Positions 32,477 through 45,822 of a stretch of DNA of 64,000 nucleotides are shown piece by piece (the stretch's first letter is position 1; every line of letters starts with the position of its first letter). The translations under genes were made by a program, and so were the position numbers. The DNA comes from Albula goreensis (lineage: Eukaryota; Chordata; Actinopteri; Albuliformes; Albulidae): contig CM040746.1 in NCBI GenBank assembly GCA_022829145.1, positions 6,069,184 through 6,133,183 on the forward strand, read 5' to 3'. A model generated the notes under the pieces. The model was not told where the DNA came from, searched no databases, and worked only from the letters and a program-made list of their open reading frames with translations.

Positions 32477-32903
32477 CAGAGCCCTTACACAGGTATTACA
32501 TCATGCACCCCGACAGGGCTCAGCCTGTTTGTGTACAGGTGTGGACCAGTCAAGGGTAAAGAGGAGAGCTTGCTCTGTTACATAACTGGGACAGTTCAGT
32601 CATACTTTTGCTCCTGATTCCTAAGTAAGAATAAGGGTAAGTATTTTTAAGTGCAGTGCGCAAGAAGAAAAAAAAATGGTGTTAAATCTACATTTTTCAG
32701 AGAGTCATTAACTGCTATGTATTTTAGCATGTTGAGTGGTTATAGGACTTCCCTGATCAAGTGGATATTCCTTCATCATATTTTGCAGTGCGCTGGATAA
32801 CATGGGTTGTGCGATACTCCACTCAGCATACTCACTGGGACTGGCTCAATCATTAACCACTTCACCAGAACAACCAAGCTCCTCGAGTGACTCCATCGCT
32901 TTA

Positions 32904-33502
32904 GCGTCTTTTCCACTGCAGGCTGAACGGTTCTGAGCACGGAGAGTAACCGTTCCAATGGCATTTCCACTGGTCTTGATTTGGAACGGAACATTTATGA
33001 ACCATGCCCGGAACGGTTCTCTCGGCAGGGTTAGGATACCCATGCTCAGTTCAGCAGAACTGTATTGGTGGGCGGGTTTAATGACGTAGATATTCTCTGA
33101 TTGGTTTTACATTTATGTCACGTTTGTGAAACCCCATCCAGTCTCTTACGACCTCTTCCTTTGCATACAGTGAGTGCGGGTATTACGAAAAATATAACGA
33201 AAAATAAAAAAATTTCGAGACAGTGTTAGGCGATTCCCTCTGTGCTGTGCACACAAAAAAAAAACAAAAACAGTCCCGCAAATGACTCAAAATCCTCCAT
33301 ATCGTTGTTCAGCTGCTGCCAATTTTTCACATAAAAAGGACACTGGCACACTGCATCACTTGCTGTCGTGGCTGTATTTTTTCTTAGGTATTTCCTAGTC
33401 ATGATTTTAGCAGCACCATGGATGGAAAAAGAAACCGTAACCGTGACTAAAAGTCTGGAACAGCGCAATGGTAACTGTTAGGCCCTACAGTGGAAAAGAG
33501 GC
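32904..33502. mobile_element. Putative terminal-inverted-repeat element in the tspan6 3' UTR
   Basis: Left end GCGTCTTTTCCACTGCAG (32904) matches the reverse complement of the right end CTACAGTGGAAAAGAGGC (33485-33502). Internal GAACGGTTC motifs repeat in both orientations. No transposase and no clear target duplication, so the superfamily is open. Confidence 0.5.
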
Positions 33503-34978
33503 TTTTGATGCAGTTACACAACTTCTTACATAATTTGTATTCAGCAAATTTTAAATGCAGTAAAGAAACAAACCTTAGCCTGTCCCATTTCACAACTGCT
33601 CTGCACAACAGACATATATAGTAGTTTTTCTTTCAGGTTTTTTGTCAGGGTGTGATTGCTGTGGTTGCTTTGTCTCAACCTTTTCACGTTTGATGTGATT
33701 GCCTTTGCAGAACACCGAAAGCACTCGGAGCAGGACAGAAGCTACCTGAAAGGGAACCCTTGTAGTTTTAATTTTTGTACATGTGTTTTTTGTTGGCAGT
33801 GTTATTTTAGAAACTTTGCTGCTTTTAAGACTGTATTTCATTTCTTCGATGATTTCTGTAATGAAGGGAAACACGGATGATAAACTCAAATAGGAGTCGC
33901 ACACCACAGATGCCTGTAATATTTCTCTGCGTAGTGTCAAACATTTGCTTGTTTTGCTCAAGTTGTATTTAATATTGTATTGCCTTTCAAAATGGAATCA
34001 TGGAAAATGTAAAATGTCATTGATATTATTGGTGTCATCTGGAATACCACAGAAAAGCTGAAGTGTTAATTTCAGACCAAGACCTCAGGAGATGGGGAAG
34101 TGAGAATGCAGTATCGGACATTCCAAGATTAGGACCGAAGACTGCATTAGCCATGGAAAGGGAAAAAAACATTTTGATTGGTTCAATCAAGTCAGTGATT
34201 GACAGCTGAGTGCAGCTCCGCCCTGTTGAAGACCATCATTTCAGCCAACGCCATAGTAAGCATTGGTTTGGATCCTTTAGCTGGATAGAAAACCTGATGT
34301 TCTAAGTGTCAGTCAGCTTTTAAACCCGCCGTGGATTCAGGACGAGAAGGGAACGTTCACTCATGTCAAATTCGCATTCATTCTGTTGCATTTCATGGAG
34401 CCATCAAGCCAGTAAGCGGGCGGTGTTCTGAACACATCTCCTCATTCCAATATAGAGCTAATAGTGCACAGCGCTCCAACTCTCCTCAGCCTCAGCATTG
34501 GTAACATATCATTAGAGAAAACTGCTCTGTTCACCTGTCACGTCATAACACAGGGTTTCTCAATCTCTGTCCTGGAGAAACACTCTGTACACAGTCAAAC
34601 CATTGATCAGCTATGGCTGTGAAACTGTGGTGTTAAAAATTAGTGTCCGTATAATGAATCAATCACAGAATGTGAGGTCTTCATAAGGGAATCTGTTGTA
34701 GCAGTGCACAGCTGGTCCCCAGGGCTGACTTTGAAAATCGGTGCGGTACTGACTTATCCAGCAGAGCAAAATTTTTGGTACAGTCTCTGACCTCCGATCC
34801 ATTATGATTATGAAAAGGGACAGGAGAAGTGGAGAGAGAGAGACCACTGTGTTGCTAGTGTTAAATGTATTTAGGGTTGATGATTTCTGTGCCAAAAACT
34901 ACACGGCCAGTCTTGTCCTGTTTGGTTTTCATTGTGACAGTCTGTAACGGTAACTTTTGTTTTTTTTTGTTGCATGTG

Positions 34979-34984
34979 AATAAA
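34979..34984 (+). terminator. tspan6: Polyadenylation signal AATAAA, tspan6
   Basis: Canonical hexamer on the coding strand, 2.5 kb after the stop, with T-rich sequence around it. Confidence 0.5.
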
Positions 34985-35005
34985 ATGCTGTTCATGTGAA
35001 TTAAT

Positions 35006-37071
35006 ATGACTCTGATCCCAGTTTATTTGAAGGAGGGCTTTGCGAAAGCAGACAGAAGAGATGGTGCCTATAGCCGCGTCATCTCTGCTGCTTTATGGAG
35101 AGGGCAGATTTGAGCTTATCTCGTTCGGAAGTTTACCTTTTTAGTGAAGCTGTTTTGTGGGTTTAACCTCATTTTTGACCGTCTCTGATTGTGTGTTCAC
35201 ACCATAAATCTATTCTCACTTTTCTTCAGGATGGAATAGCTTTATAGAGCCGCTGCTTTTCTCTGAGTAAATAAAATAATGTTGCATCCAAAACATTGTA
35301 AAGGTTGGCGAGAAGAGAAATTCATACCACATGTGAATGCAGTTGGGTGGAATTGTGGATATTCAGAGTTTGAATAATCATGGACATAATCACTGAGAAA
35401 ACTGTTTCATTACCTAATTAACAGAGGAACGAATACAAAAAAACATTATATACTATGTTGTGCCTGTGGAAAGAAATTATACTTAATAAAATCAATGATT
35501 TTTACATTTAGAATCAATTAAACCACACAATTCATGTACAATCAACACAAAGGAAGTATATCAAATCAAATACTAATGTGAAATGGCATATTTTAAATTG
35601 TGATCACAAACGTAACACTCCTGTGTACTTCCAGCTGATAGCTCAAAAAATATGGCCACCATCAGCCAATCAAATTTCAGCCGCATGCTGTTTGGACCCT
35701 GTAATTGCCGCTTGCGGCTATATTTAAAATTAACTTTCCACCCATAAATCCGCCTTCCGTTTAAAACTGAAAATACATCTGTTAAAATTTCATCTGGTCC
35801 CATTTAATCCTGCATATCATCTCCTCTACCTCATATTACCCTTAAACTCATGTGACTTTTTTCTGGTGTCACGCACTAAAAGCTGTTGGGAATACAACAC
35901 AGGTCGAGGTATCTATAATCGGTTGTAGCTCCAGTCACTTAGGAGCACCTCGTCTGTTCTAGCTTATTGAATGCACTTTTGTAGGTAGCTGTGGATCAGA
36001 GTTTCTGCTAAATGTCTAAACGTAATGTCTTCCTCTCCATCTCAGTTTGAAAGGTGTGGACGTGCGTATGCTAGGTGTAGTACGTATGTGCATGATATGT
36101 CATCAGTTTATTATTATTTTATTAACGCGTTCAAACATTTAAAAGGAATAAAATATTAACCATTATTCTACTAATGAGATAACTTGTAAAGCAGTGTCTG
36201 GTTCAATTTGCACATTTCTTGGTTTGATAAAATAAAGCTCGCTCATTCTCATTGTTGAAAATTGTTTTATGTTCAAATAATTAATATATTCTCAAAGCAT
36301 AAAATATTCAAAAAACAGAAACTTGGAAAAAACGCAAAAATGTTGAGCTTTGGTCTGCTTTACTACCATAGTTGGCTTACGCCGTCATGTGTAACAGCAA
36401 GGCCCTTGTAGCTACACAAGCCGTACACCAGGTGGCACTGCGATTCCATTTGACTTCATTCACTCCACCCGCAAATCCTTATGGAAACCAGACACTTTCA
36501 ACGAAACGCGGATATTGATTAACACTAAATGTTTGTAGGTGGACAGCCAAGTTAAATTTGTTGAAGTATAATGTAATAAAGATGGAGTAAGGGACTAACA
36601 GAAATTCAGAAGCACTGCTTTACCACGTAGCCTAGTAAGTCACGTAGCATCTTCATCCATACCCTTGAGATAGACAATCAAAGCCGGTTAATGAGATAAG
36701 CGATAGGATTTAGAACTGTTTTTATTGTTATAACGGTTAGAAAACCTAGCTGTCGACAGCAGGATAAGTGTTTTTTGTGCATACTACCTTTTTGCAAGAA
36801 CTTACTCATGCGGTAATAATAGAATCCTGATACTGAATTTGGTCACGATCAGTATGTTAAAAGCGCCCATAATACCATTACCGCATGGATTACAGTTGAT
36901 CTCAATTCAATTGCAAATAGCGTCCACACCTCGAGAACAATCGTCTATTTTTCGAAACTTTTACGGCGAAAGCGAAGTGAATTGGCAACTGAATGTCAGG
37001 GTGGTGTCCTTGGACAAACCCTCCGTATATCTGCGTATAATTCGACGAGCGAAACAAGGGTTTCTTTTCTG
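35006..37071. other. Intergenic, tspan6 to mid1ip1
   Basis: No coding exon recognised. Holds one degraded retroelement tail (35925-36030) and becomes more CpG-containing toward the mid1ip1 promoter. Confidence 0.5.
35925..36030 (+). repeat. Degenerate LINE2/SINE-like tail
   Basis: Contains GCACTTTTGTAGGTAGCTGT, then GGATCAGAGTTTCTGCTAAATG, a degraded form of the GGATAAGAGCGTCTGCTAAATG tail widespread in fish. A fuller copy is at 42255-42397. Confidence 0.45.
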
Positions 37072-37191
37072 ATTGGTCGCCGCTACCCTCAATCCAATAA
37101 ATGGCTGCACCGAATCCCCTGATGCAATCGCTAGGTCGCTGCGCGGTGGGGGAAGTCCTGTTTTTTCCAGCCGGCGTCCACAGTATAAATA
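37072..37191 (+). promoter_or_regulatory. mid1ip1: mid1ip1 core promoter (CCAAT plus TATA)
   Basis: An inverted CCAAT box (ATTGG, 37072-37076) lies 108 bases before a strong TATA box, TATAAATA at 37184-37191. A start site near 37213-37220 is expected. About 100 bases later comes a GTGAGT donor, consistent with a non-coding first exon as in MID1IP1 genes. Confidence 0.6.
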
Positions 37192-37212
37192 GTGCAGGGG
37201 CTGGTCTCGACA

Positions 37213-37319
37213 ACGTCTGTACGAGCCCGAAGCTGTGGGATCCAAGCCTGTCTAAAGGCGCTTATTCGTTTTAATTTAATTTGTGAACTTTTCTTTTTTC
37301 AGGTGCAAGATTCATCTAG
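37213..37319 (+). other. mid1ip1: Probable non-coding first exon of mid1ip1
   Basis: Runs from the predicted start below the TATA box to a GTGAGT donor at 37320. The matching acceptor is TCTCAG at 38078-38083, 57 bases before the start codon. No ORF is expected here. The intron is about 764 bases. Confidence 0.5.
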
Positions 37320-38139
37320 GTGAGTGATGTTTTTCTTCTATTCACGGTGTGAGCGTGTTCTTGCTCTCGTTTATCGTGTTTTTAACAGGATGTCAAGGTC
37401 AATACGGAAGCGATGCATGTGTAATCGCTACAGTGAATCGAGATGCCAGTCTGTTTCGAATTAATCCGTGTCAAATACACATATTCGTTAACATATTTTT
37501 GAATAACTTTTAAGCATCCTCAGTGCATTATTTCCTTAGACAGGCGTCGCGTAGTACCAAAAGAACTCGGTCTGATCACTTACAAGGTTTCCGTTTGACC
37601 GCTAATGAAACGCGTAATCTGCAAGACGTGCTCAAACGCATGCAAGGTGTTCAGTTAAGCTCTTCAGTGCTGTCTCTTAAGCAGGATATTTTTCTCTCTG
37701 TCATCCTTTGGCTCGTGGTGAACAATTCAAATTGACCCCATCAGCGCTTTCCGTCATCAACCATTAAACGACTTCAACCATTCCTTTCGTTTAGTTCAGT
37801 AGCCAATAATAATGAACACAGGATTTTTAAACTTTTTCTGGGTCGTCTCTCATTTGAACATCGTCACTGTTTAGGACTGAGCAATTCTGCAAGTAATGCA
37901 GTCAAGATAATGAATAGCCTTCCCTTACCTGAAACTGAACTTATTTGGGATTTCAAAAAACATCTCCATTGCCATAGTTAAATGGGTTTGCCACTGGTCG
38001 GGAGTGAAAAATGACACATGGTTACATTCGCTATTCCTGTAGGTCTTTAACCTGTGACTCCTCAACTCCTGTTCTCCTCTCAGGTTCACCAAAGCAGCCT
38101 CCGTTCTCTGGCAGATAATCTTTCCCTGGAGCCTCCGCC

Positions 38140-38633
38140 ATGCAGCTCAACAGCGAGTCCAGCAACAAGCACTCGCTCATGAACGTCATGAGCCGCTTCA
38201 TCGCCGCCGCCAACAACATGGACGAGACCATCATGGTGCCCAGCCTGCTCAGGGACGTGCCCCTGGAGGAGCAGGAGAGCGCCGCCCCGGTGGTCAGCAG
38301 CAGCAGCAACAACAACAACGACAACGAGGGCAAGCAGAGGGACATGTACGACCACTACCTGCTGCTCAAGTCCATAAAGAACGACATGGAGTGGGGCCTG
38401 CTGAGGAGGGAGGGGCCGGCGGGCAGCAGCTTCCTGGAGATGGCGGTGAAGCAGGAGGAGATGCAGGAGAAGGGAGGCAGCGGGAGCCCAGGGGAGGAGA
38501 CCTCTGATCTAGAGGGGCAGTTTCACTACCACCTGCGGGGTTGTTTGGTGTCCTGTCTAAACTCACCGTGCAGGCAGACCACCTCACCAACCGCTACAAG
38601 CGGGAGATCGGGGGTGGGAACTTCATCAGATAG
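38140..38633 (+). CDS. mid1ip1: Mid1-interacting protein 1 (MIG12/G12 family), frame broken once
   Basis: Spot14-family cytosolic protein that binds MID1 on microtubules and promotes acetyl-CoA carboxylase polymerisation. The single coding exon starts at ATG 38140 (NKHSLMNVMSRFIAAANNMD, then MVPSLLRDVP, then DMYDHYLLLKSIKNDMEWG). After QFHYHLRG (133 codons) the frame slips. The family C-terminus continues in the next frame from 38541 (LFGVLSKLTVQADHLTNRYK, ending NFIR) to TAG at 38631. One base is missing at the GGGG run 38537-38540; with it the protein would be 164 aa, normal for the family. As written, the ORF runs on to 38739 with an unrelated tail. Both halves are conserved, so an assembly error is likelier than a pseudogene. 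The fish paralogue (mid1ip1a, b or l) cannot be assigned here. Confidence 0.9.
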
Positions 38634-39554
38634 AGGCGGGCCCGTGTGTCTGCCCCTCCCACCCCGCCACCACACACTTGAACTCGCATTACCGCTGTCT
38701 ATAGGCGCTGAGAGAAAGAGAGAGTGGCATGTTGATTGACACGGATTGCTGTGAGAGGTTTCTTTGACTGGGTGTACGCAATGGCGTGTGACTTGAGCAG
38801 CGTTGCTAACCTGTCAAATGCATGCTGCCACTTCTGCCTGGGCAGCAACGTTCCACTGCGGCACAGTTTCCCTATCAACCCCCAAAACAAAAAACCTGCC
38901 ATATTCCCCCAATTCTCTGCAGTGAGCTGCAGGCATGTGGCTGGGCCGAAGTGCTGCTCTGCATTGTTGGCAGGAAGGCCGGGCGTCCACTGGCCTCTCC
39001 GTGAAGCAGAGCTCAGGAACTGTGGAAGATCTGGGCCAGAACCGATCCATAACCGATAAACCAGCTCCTGTGCTCCTTAGAATATGAACCTTGCACCTTC
39101 TGTGACATCTGTCTGATGTTGGAGTCAAAGTGTAAAATATAACTGTATGTCACATTTATAAAATTCAGTTCATTTTTCAGTCAGAACATTTTCTTCTTGG
39201 TAGTCCATTTTCTCAAGCTGGTCTGCTGGGTCACTCTTGCCCTCAGTTGAAGTCGATTCTTTCAGAGTTTAAGTGTAAAACTGAAGGTCACTTGAATGGG
39301 GGGGAAAAAAATGTATATTTATTGCTTTTATAAGCCACCCCCTAGAGATTTGTGCCTTCTATGCATCAGGGTCATGTGATCATTTCAGCAGTCTTGGTCC
39401 TACTGAACTGTGTGAACAAGAACCAAACCTTTAACACAACTTTGACTCCTCCTTTTGGTGTTCTGGTGTGACGTGACTCCATTTCAGTTTGTTCGTCCTA
39501 AGATTTCACTCAGAATGGTTTTTATACTCTGCTGTTGTCCATGGTATGTATATT

Positions 39555-39560
39555 AATAAA
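39555..39560 (+). terminator. mid1ip1: Polyadenylation signal AATAAA, mid1ip1
   Basis: AATAAA 0.9 kb after the mid1ip1 stop, followed within 20-40 bases by a GT-rich stretch. This fits the 3' end of the mid1ip1 message. Confidence 0.6.
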
Positions 39561-42254
39561 AAGTGTTTAAACTAAATCTTGTGTGGTGTTGGATGCTGAA
39601 CTTTCTCAAATCTGATTTCGAAATCGGTCAAACCGCTGTCGTTGCCAAAATTACTCATGGCCTTTCTCAATTCTGAGCTGTCCAGCCTTGCGGCACTCGG
39701 TCAGTGTGATGGGGACATGGGGTCATACGTTTGACCCCTGTCAATGGAAGTTCAGATCTCACAGCCAGGTAATGGCCGAAAGAACAGAACCGCTCAAACT
39801 GAAGTGGGTTCTGTAGACCTATGACTTTGGTATCAGTTTACAGAGCTGGTAACTGGTAACATCGCTTCAGCCATTCTGCCTGCTGAGAACCAGCATGGCC
39901 ACATATCCCTGCAAGGACCCTTTTAAGCTGACGTTTTTGGGATTTGAAGTATTTGAAGACTATTTGTTTTACAATTTGTGTGCAGGTTCCAATCTTAAAT
40001 GGAAGGACATTTTCTTCCCCATGCAATTTAATGTACAGCTTTGTGTGTGTATGACTGGCTTATTCTTCGCTAGTGTTTTTGCCTGATCCCAGTTTAGTTT
40101 TGATGGGGGCTGTTGGTAGTTGTTGCATAGATGTACGCGTACCCCCACACAGGCCCTGACGACCGCAGCGCTCAGGCCAGGGACCCCTGCTCTGTGAGGG
40201 TCCTGCCATTATCCACAAAATCTGCTCCTCACCATTTTAGAGCTGGCACACGGCCTGGCTGACACTAAGAGGGTAGGGTTGTAAAATGAAGAGCAATTGT
40301 CACGGATGGGGAAGTTTGTACTGAAGTGAAGTGATAGTTCCAGGTACTACTTTCATTTTTGCACAATTCAAAGGTTCCAGTGTAACTCATTTACCTGAGC
40401 CAAAAACTAAATAACAGAACAGAAGCGCTCAAATGTAGATTTAAAGAACAAGATTTTAAATGCAGTACAAATCCAAGGCTATTGATTTGAATATTTTTTC
40501 TCAGACTATTGTCAGTGTGAGAGAATCTCATGTAACATTGTTTCACAGTAACTCAATAAGAAATGCTGTTGAATGCATTCTCAAAGCCATGGCTGTCTGC
40601 CATAGCCATTTGCAACCATGGCTGCTGCAACTTAGCTCACACTCCACCCCTTTCTCCATAGTAACAGCAGCAGGACAGGAGCCAATAGGATTACAATGTC
40701 TTCTTTTTTTCTCTCCCAAAGGCACAGCAGTGATTAGAGGGTGAAAGAATGGGGAACAGCCTCCAGCGCTGATAGAGGATAGAGAATGGGCAGGCAGAGA
40801 GTGACAGTGAGGGAGCAGTTTCCCAGGGCTGTGGTGACCTGGTTTCTGGGTTCTGGGTTCTGGGTTCTGACCCATAGTGACCCAGTTTCTGGGCTCTGGC
40901 CTGCAGTGACCTGGAGTGGAGGCCTGCGGCCCGCAGTGCCCCCATGCAGAGCACAGGCTCGGGCCGTGCATGAATGGGCCATGTTTGAGCGCACAGGAGG
41001 CAGAGAAAAGGATGGCATGCCTTTGTTCCGTCCCTCAGACGAGCCGGCAGGCCGAGCCGGGCTAAGGCAGGAAACGCTCGCTGAAAAGCTGCTCTGGTTT
41101 TTGATGCGCTCGTGTGAACTGGGTCAGCCACTCCATGCTGGATCCGGAGGGGCCCAGCATCTCAGCTCATTCAGAGCTGACAGTTTTGAGCCGTGATGAA
41201 GGTCCAAACTCCATGAACTAACAGCTGCCATTTTAGCACTCCTACAGATGTTAACAAATAAGAACAAAGTGTAACAGGCAGGAAGATGTCTGAGCACTCA
41301 TGATCATTTTTGGTATGAAAATCATATCGGCAGTTCATCTACCACTACTGCTGAAATACAAAATGAGAATTAAATCTTGATTGAGAGAAATCGTGTGACA
41401 CAGCACCCCCCCATAGTCAAACTCACAGCCATGGGGGGCCAATTGTGTCCTGGTTTACTCCGGTCCCAGTCCTGATTTGAGAATCAAATAAAATCTATTT
41501 GCATGGCACTTTTCACAGATATGTGCCCCAACGCGCTGTACAATAGACCCTGGCCTTATCGTCCCCAGAAGAAAGCTTGGGGTGAATGTATTGAAGAAAA
41601 ACTCCTGTGTGAAACAGAAAGGAGGAACCCTTGGGTCGGAACCAGTCTTGAGAGGGGGAGTCAATGGGAGTTTGGTCTGGGCTGGGAGTTTGTAATGACC
41701 AGTGTGGTCAATCTGTCAATCAGTAGATTCCTTACTTCCAAACACAGACCTGTTGGTGGGCACATAGCAGATGGAAAGTGAAATTAGTTATTTGTGTTGT
41801 CTAAATAGCAAATGCAACCTTCACTCTGTGTTTTGTTGCTGAGCAACAGTGATGTAGCCAGATGAGGCATTGAACCAATTAAGGCAGCATTAATTGTTTA
41901 GGATACAAACCAGCATACTGTACATGTGGTATTCCCTGTCACTGAGTGTGTTCTCACTGGCTTAGTGCACCTAGAGATGTATCAAACTCATACAGCGGGT
42001 CCATGCTTATTGAGTTTGGCCATGAAAACCACATGGACCTTATGGAGCTTACATCTACAGCTCTTCTGGTCTGGTATTTGCAGTTTCTGCGACTGAGCTA
42101 CAGATAGGTTCTATGTCAAAATTCCTTATGGAAGTACTGAAGTAATTTTAAATCATTGCAACATATTTACATATTCTGTGCATGTGTTGTTCAAGGGCGG
42201 TGTGTGCGTTTTCATTTTGTTTCTTCAACTGGTCATCCGCAGGGTTTAGTCCAT

Positions 42255-42397
42255 GCTAACCCTTCTGGCACTTGAGAATTTTACCCCCTTTAGCACTTTG
42301 ACACCCTCGTCCCGACATAATGCACTTTGTGTTGTAAGACGGTCTGAATAAGAGCGTCTGCTAAATGTCCATAATGTAATGTAATGTAATGTAATGT
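42255..42397 (+). repeat. LINE2/SINE-like tail with (TAATG)n end
   Basis: TGAATAAGAGCGTCTGCTAA followed by ATG, CCATAATGTAATGTAATG. This tail is typical of dispersed fish retroelements. Confidence 0.6.
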
Positions 42398-42477
42398 GTA
42401 AGGGATGTGATTTCAATTATTTTTATCACTCATGATTTGCTATTCTTATCATCATGTGTTGCAACAGCATTGGCTTG

Positions 42478-43210
42478 TGAGATGCAGGTTTGACCCAGCA
42501 TGGAGCTCTGTGAGCTGCAGGTTTGACCCAGCATGGAGCTCTGTGAGGTACAGGTTTGACCCAGCATGGATCTGTGTGAGCTGCAGATTTGACCCAGCAT
42601 TGAGCTATGTGAGGTACAGGTTTGACCCAGTATGGATCTGTGTGAGATGCAGGTTTGACCCAGCATGGAGCTCTGTGAGCTGCAGGTTTGACCCAGCATG
42701 GAGCTCTGTGAGCTGCAGCTTTGACCCAGCATGGAGCAGTGTGAGGTACAGGTTTGACCCAGCATGGATCTGTGTGAGCTGCAGATTTGACCCAGCATTG
42801 AGCTATGTGAGGTACAGGTTTGACCCAGTATGGATCTGTGTGAGGTGCAGGTTTGACCCAGCATGGAATTAAGTGAGTTGCAGGTTTGTCCCAGCATGGA
42901 GCTGAGTGAGTTTCAGGTTTGACCCAGCATGGAGCTGAGTGAGATGCAGGTTTGACCCAGCATGGAGCTGAGTGAGTTGCAGGTTTGTCCCAGCATGGAG
43001 CTGAGTGAGTTTCAGGTTTGACCCAGCATGGAGCTGAGTGAGTTTCAGGTTTGACCCAGCATGGAGCTGAGTGAGTTGCAGGTTTGACCCAGCATGGAGC
43101 TGTGTGACCTGCAGGTTTGACCCAGCATGGAGCTGAGTGAGTTGCAGGTTTGACCCAGCATGGAGCTGAGTGAGTTTCAGGTTTGACCCAGCATGGAGCT
43201 GTATGAGGTT
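42478..43210. repeat. 33-bp minisatellite, about 22 copies
   Basis: Unit GAGCTGAGTGAGTTGCAGGT plus TTGACCCAGCATG. Because 33 is a multiple of three, long ORFs stay open on both strands (for example 42426-43265 minus). Confidence 0.97.
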
Positions 43211-43904
43211 TCGCTCTGCATCGTGTGGCTCCACCCTGCAGGTCCGACATGGACATTGTCCTCAACCTGGGTCAGTTAGCTAGGGAGCTGTATATCGGTG
43301 CTGATTAGCATGTAGATTAGATCAGAGTAGATATTTTCTTACAAGATAAAAGGAACAGCTTTCAGTCATCATTCTTGAACTTGTCAGGAAATATGACTGG
43401 GATGTCAGATCACATAAATGAGTGGTCTAATAATATCCCTCAGACCAGAAGCGGGCATTAAATCCAGAGATAAACAGAGCACTGCTGTGGCATGGTGCGA
43501 GCCGTGCCAGGCATACCGCAGCTGAGAAGCCCGCTTGCCCTTTTGATCCCCCTCGCTGAAATGTGACCAGGCATGTTACCCCCCACGCTGCCAGGGGTGG
43601 CACGGAAGATAACTGGGTCATGCCAAAAGCCAGGGAGGGGGGCCACCAATCGGAGACAACCATGCTGTTTCTGCGCTCTTTACCTGTCCCACTGCAGATT
43701 TCAGGGGTGGAGATCACTGACCAATTGTAGCTTTTAGGGGTGGAGGTCATTGATCCATGACCACTACAGTTCCCACGTGGAGGGTATCCAGTGTTTTTTA
43801 ATGCTCAAATCCAAGGGCCAATGTGTGTGCTGAGTCAGGTTATTTCAGCCATCAATAACTTACATAAAGCTGAGCACTGCTAAAACACACTAGTTTATTC
43901 TGAA

Positions 43905-44340
43905 GCATACACACTAACCCTATAGACAGAAGCTTCACACTGACACTAGGGACTGAAGGATATGGACTGACCCGATAAACCGAAGCGTACGTACTGACCC
44001 CATAGACTGTGGCTGTGCACTGACCTTACAGATTAAAACATATGTACTGACCCTATAGACTGAAGTTGTGTACTGACCCTAAAGACTGAGGCATATGCAC
44101 TGACCATATAGACTGAAGCATATGTATGGACCATATAGACTGAAGCTGTGTACTGACCCTGTAAACTGAAGCATACATACTGACCTTATTGACTGAAGCT
44201 GTGTACTGACCCCATAGACTGAAGCTGTTCACTGACCCTATAGACTGTATCATATGTACTGACCCTACAGACTTTGGCATACATACTGACCCTATAGACT
44301 GAAGCATATTTACTGACGGTGTAGACTGAAGCTGTGCACC
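43905..44340. repeat. Diverged repeat of about 30 bp (CTGACCCTATAGACTGAAGC)
   Basis: Around 14 imperfect copies of ACTGACCCTATAGACTGAAG with CATATGT or CTGTGT spacers. Confidence 0.85.
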
Positions 44341-45729
44341 ACTGCCTTGCATAGTCAGCAAGAAGGCAGGCCAGTAAATGTGTTTTTTTGGTGAGGAAAG
44401 CTGACTAGGAGCATTTTTAGCTTGGCGATGTAGACGGGGTAAAAAAAGACTGTGGGGCAAGATAGGGCTACACAGCTGGTGCAAGGGCAGGAGAGGACGG
44501 GAGTTTGGAAAGACCCTGAGTCATGAGCTGATTGGCCGATATCTGGCTGGCCCACAGAAGAGGAGCGTGGCGGCTGCATGATCCCACAGACTCCGTCTGA
44601 GTGATCACAGGGAACATATCTGGCAAGACATTTTCTGTCTGAATCCAGCTCCCTCTGGCAGCTTCTAGCTGCCACACTGGCACGCTAACCGCTGCAGGGA
44701 ATGTGAGCACATTCAAACCTCAGAGGCCAATCAGCTTTCAGGGCTGCGGGACCACACTGCCCGCAGGTTTTGTGGTTTTCTCTTCAGTCGGCAGCAAATG
44801 CAGGCTTTGCAGACAAGGTGTGTTTAATTTTCTTTTTTTTTTAACAATGACTAAAATATCTCACTTAAAGACTGAAATGGACCAAAAACAGCAGACTGTA
44901 TAGCCGTCCATTGGGATGGAATGCTAAGTATATGTAAAAGACAGGTGATGATAAATGAAAGCTCACGCAGGACTGAGTGAAAAACACACAGAGATACTCC
45001 CCAGAAACTCCCCCCGGGGAATGATCTGCCAGGTCCTGCCACCAGTTCCCTCTGTCAGATGGTTTACTCAGATTCCATTGCAGAGGTGGTCAACAGAAGT
45101 CCAAATAAAAACAGCAGTAGTTTGCAGTGATTGGCTGTGTGTAGACCACTTGTCAAAACCAACTGTTACTTAGCTTCAGCATTTATAAGGCTGCTAAAGG
45201 TTACACTCTAAGCTGTGCTCAATGTTTTGGCCCAGTTTTAAGGTATGGTTATTGTGTTTATATTATGTTTTATATAAAAGAGCTTTATGGTGAGCTCACC
45301 TGTGGAGCTCATTCACTGAACTAGGTGGTGAACAGCTGTATCAGTTCAGGATTAGCATGGACGCCCTATTGCTGGGATATCAGTAGTCTGATATCATTAG
45401 CCTATAGTGCTGAAAGCTGATTTTCTTTGAGTAAAGTTCGGGGGGATCGTGAATGCTGGATTTCTCTCTGTTCGGGGTCTGGAGCACTGTCTGTGCTGGT
45501 TTTATGGTGAGACGAGGTTTATGGTTTTGTTTTATAATACAGCACCCTTACTCTGGAAGGCCCAGATTTCCCACAAAGTCCATAAATGAGAAGCTGAAGG
45601 AATCTCATGCAACTTGTCTGCTCAGAGACACATGACAAGGACTCACTTTGTTTGATCTAATGAAGTCTGGTGCTCTCCATCAACTCTTTCCCTGCCTGAA
45701 TCAGGACTGCAGTGCTGGGTACGGCTTAA

Positions 45730-45733
<4 letters not shown>

Positions 45734-45820
<87 letters not shown>
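45734..45820. repeat. (GT)n microsatellite, about 43 units
   Basis: Uninterrupted GT run of about 87 bases. Confidence 0.98.

Positions 45821-45822
<2 letters not shown>

Larger units (their letters stand above)
32477..35005 (+). other. tspan6: tspan6 3' untranslated region
   Basis: About 2.5 kb runs from the stop codon to the first canonical AATAAA at 34979-34984, with a T-rich stretch just before it. It contains a putative inverted-repeat element (32904-33502) and no convincing second gene. The extent is inferred from the polyadenylation signal only. Confidence 0.5.

Noticed and set aside
38140-38739. 199-aa mid1ip1 ORF as the true protein
   Set aside because: The tail after residue 133 is unrelated, while the conserved C-terminus is in the next frame.
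42426-43265. 279-aa repetitive minus ORF (Cys-Trp-Val-Lys-Pro units)
   Set aside because: The 33-bp unit is divisible by three, so ORFs stay open on both strands; no flanking gene features.
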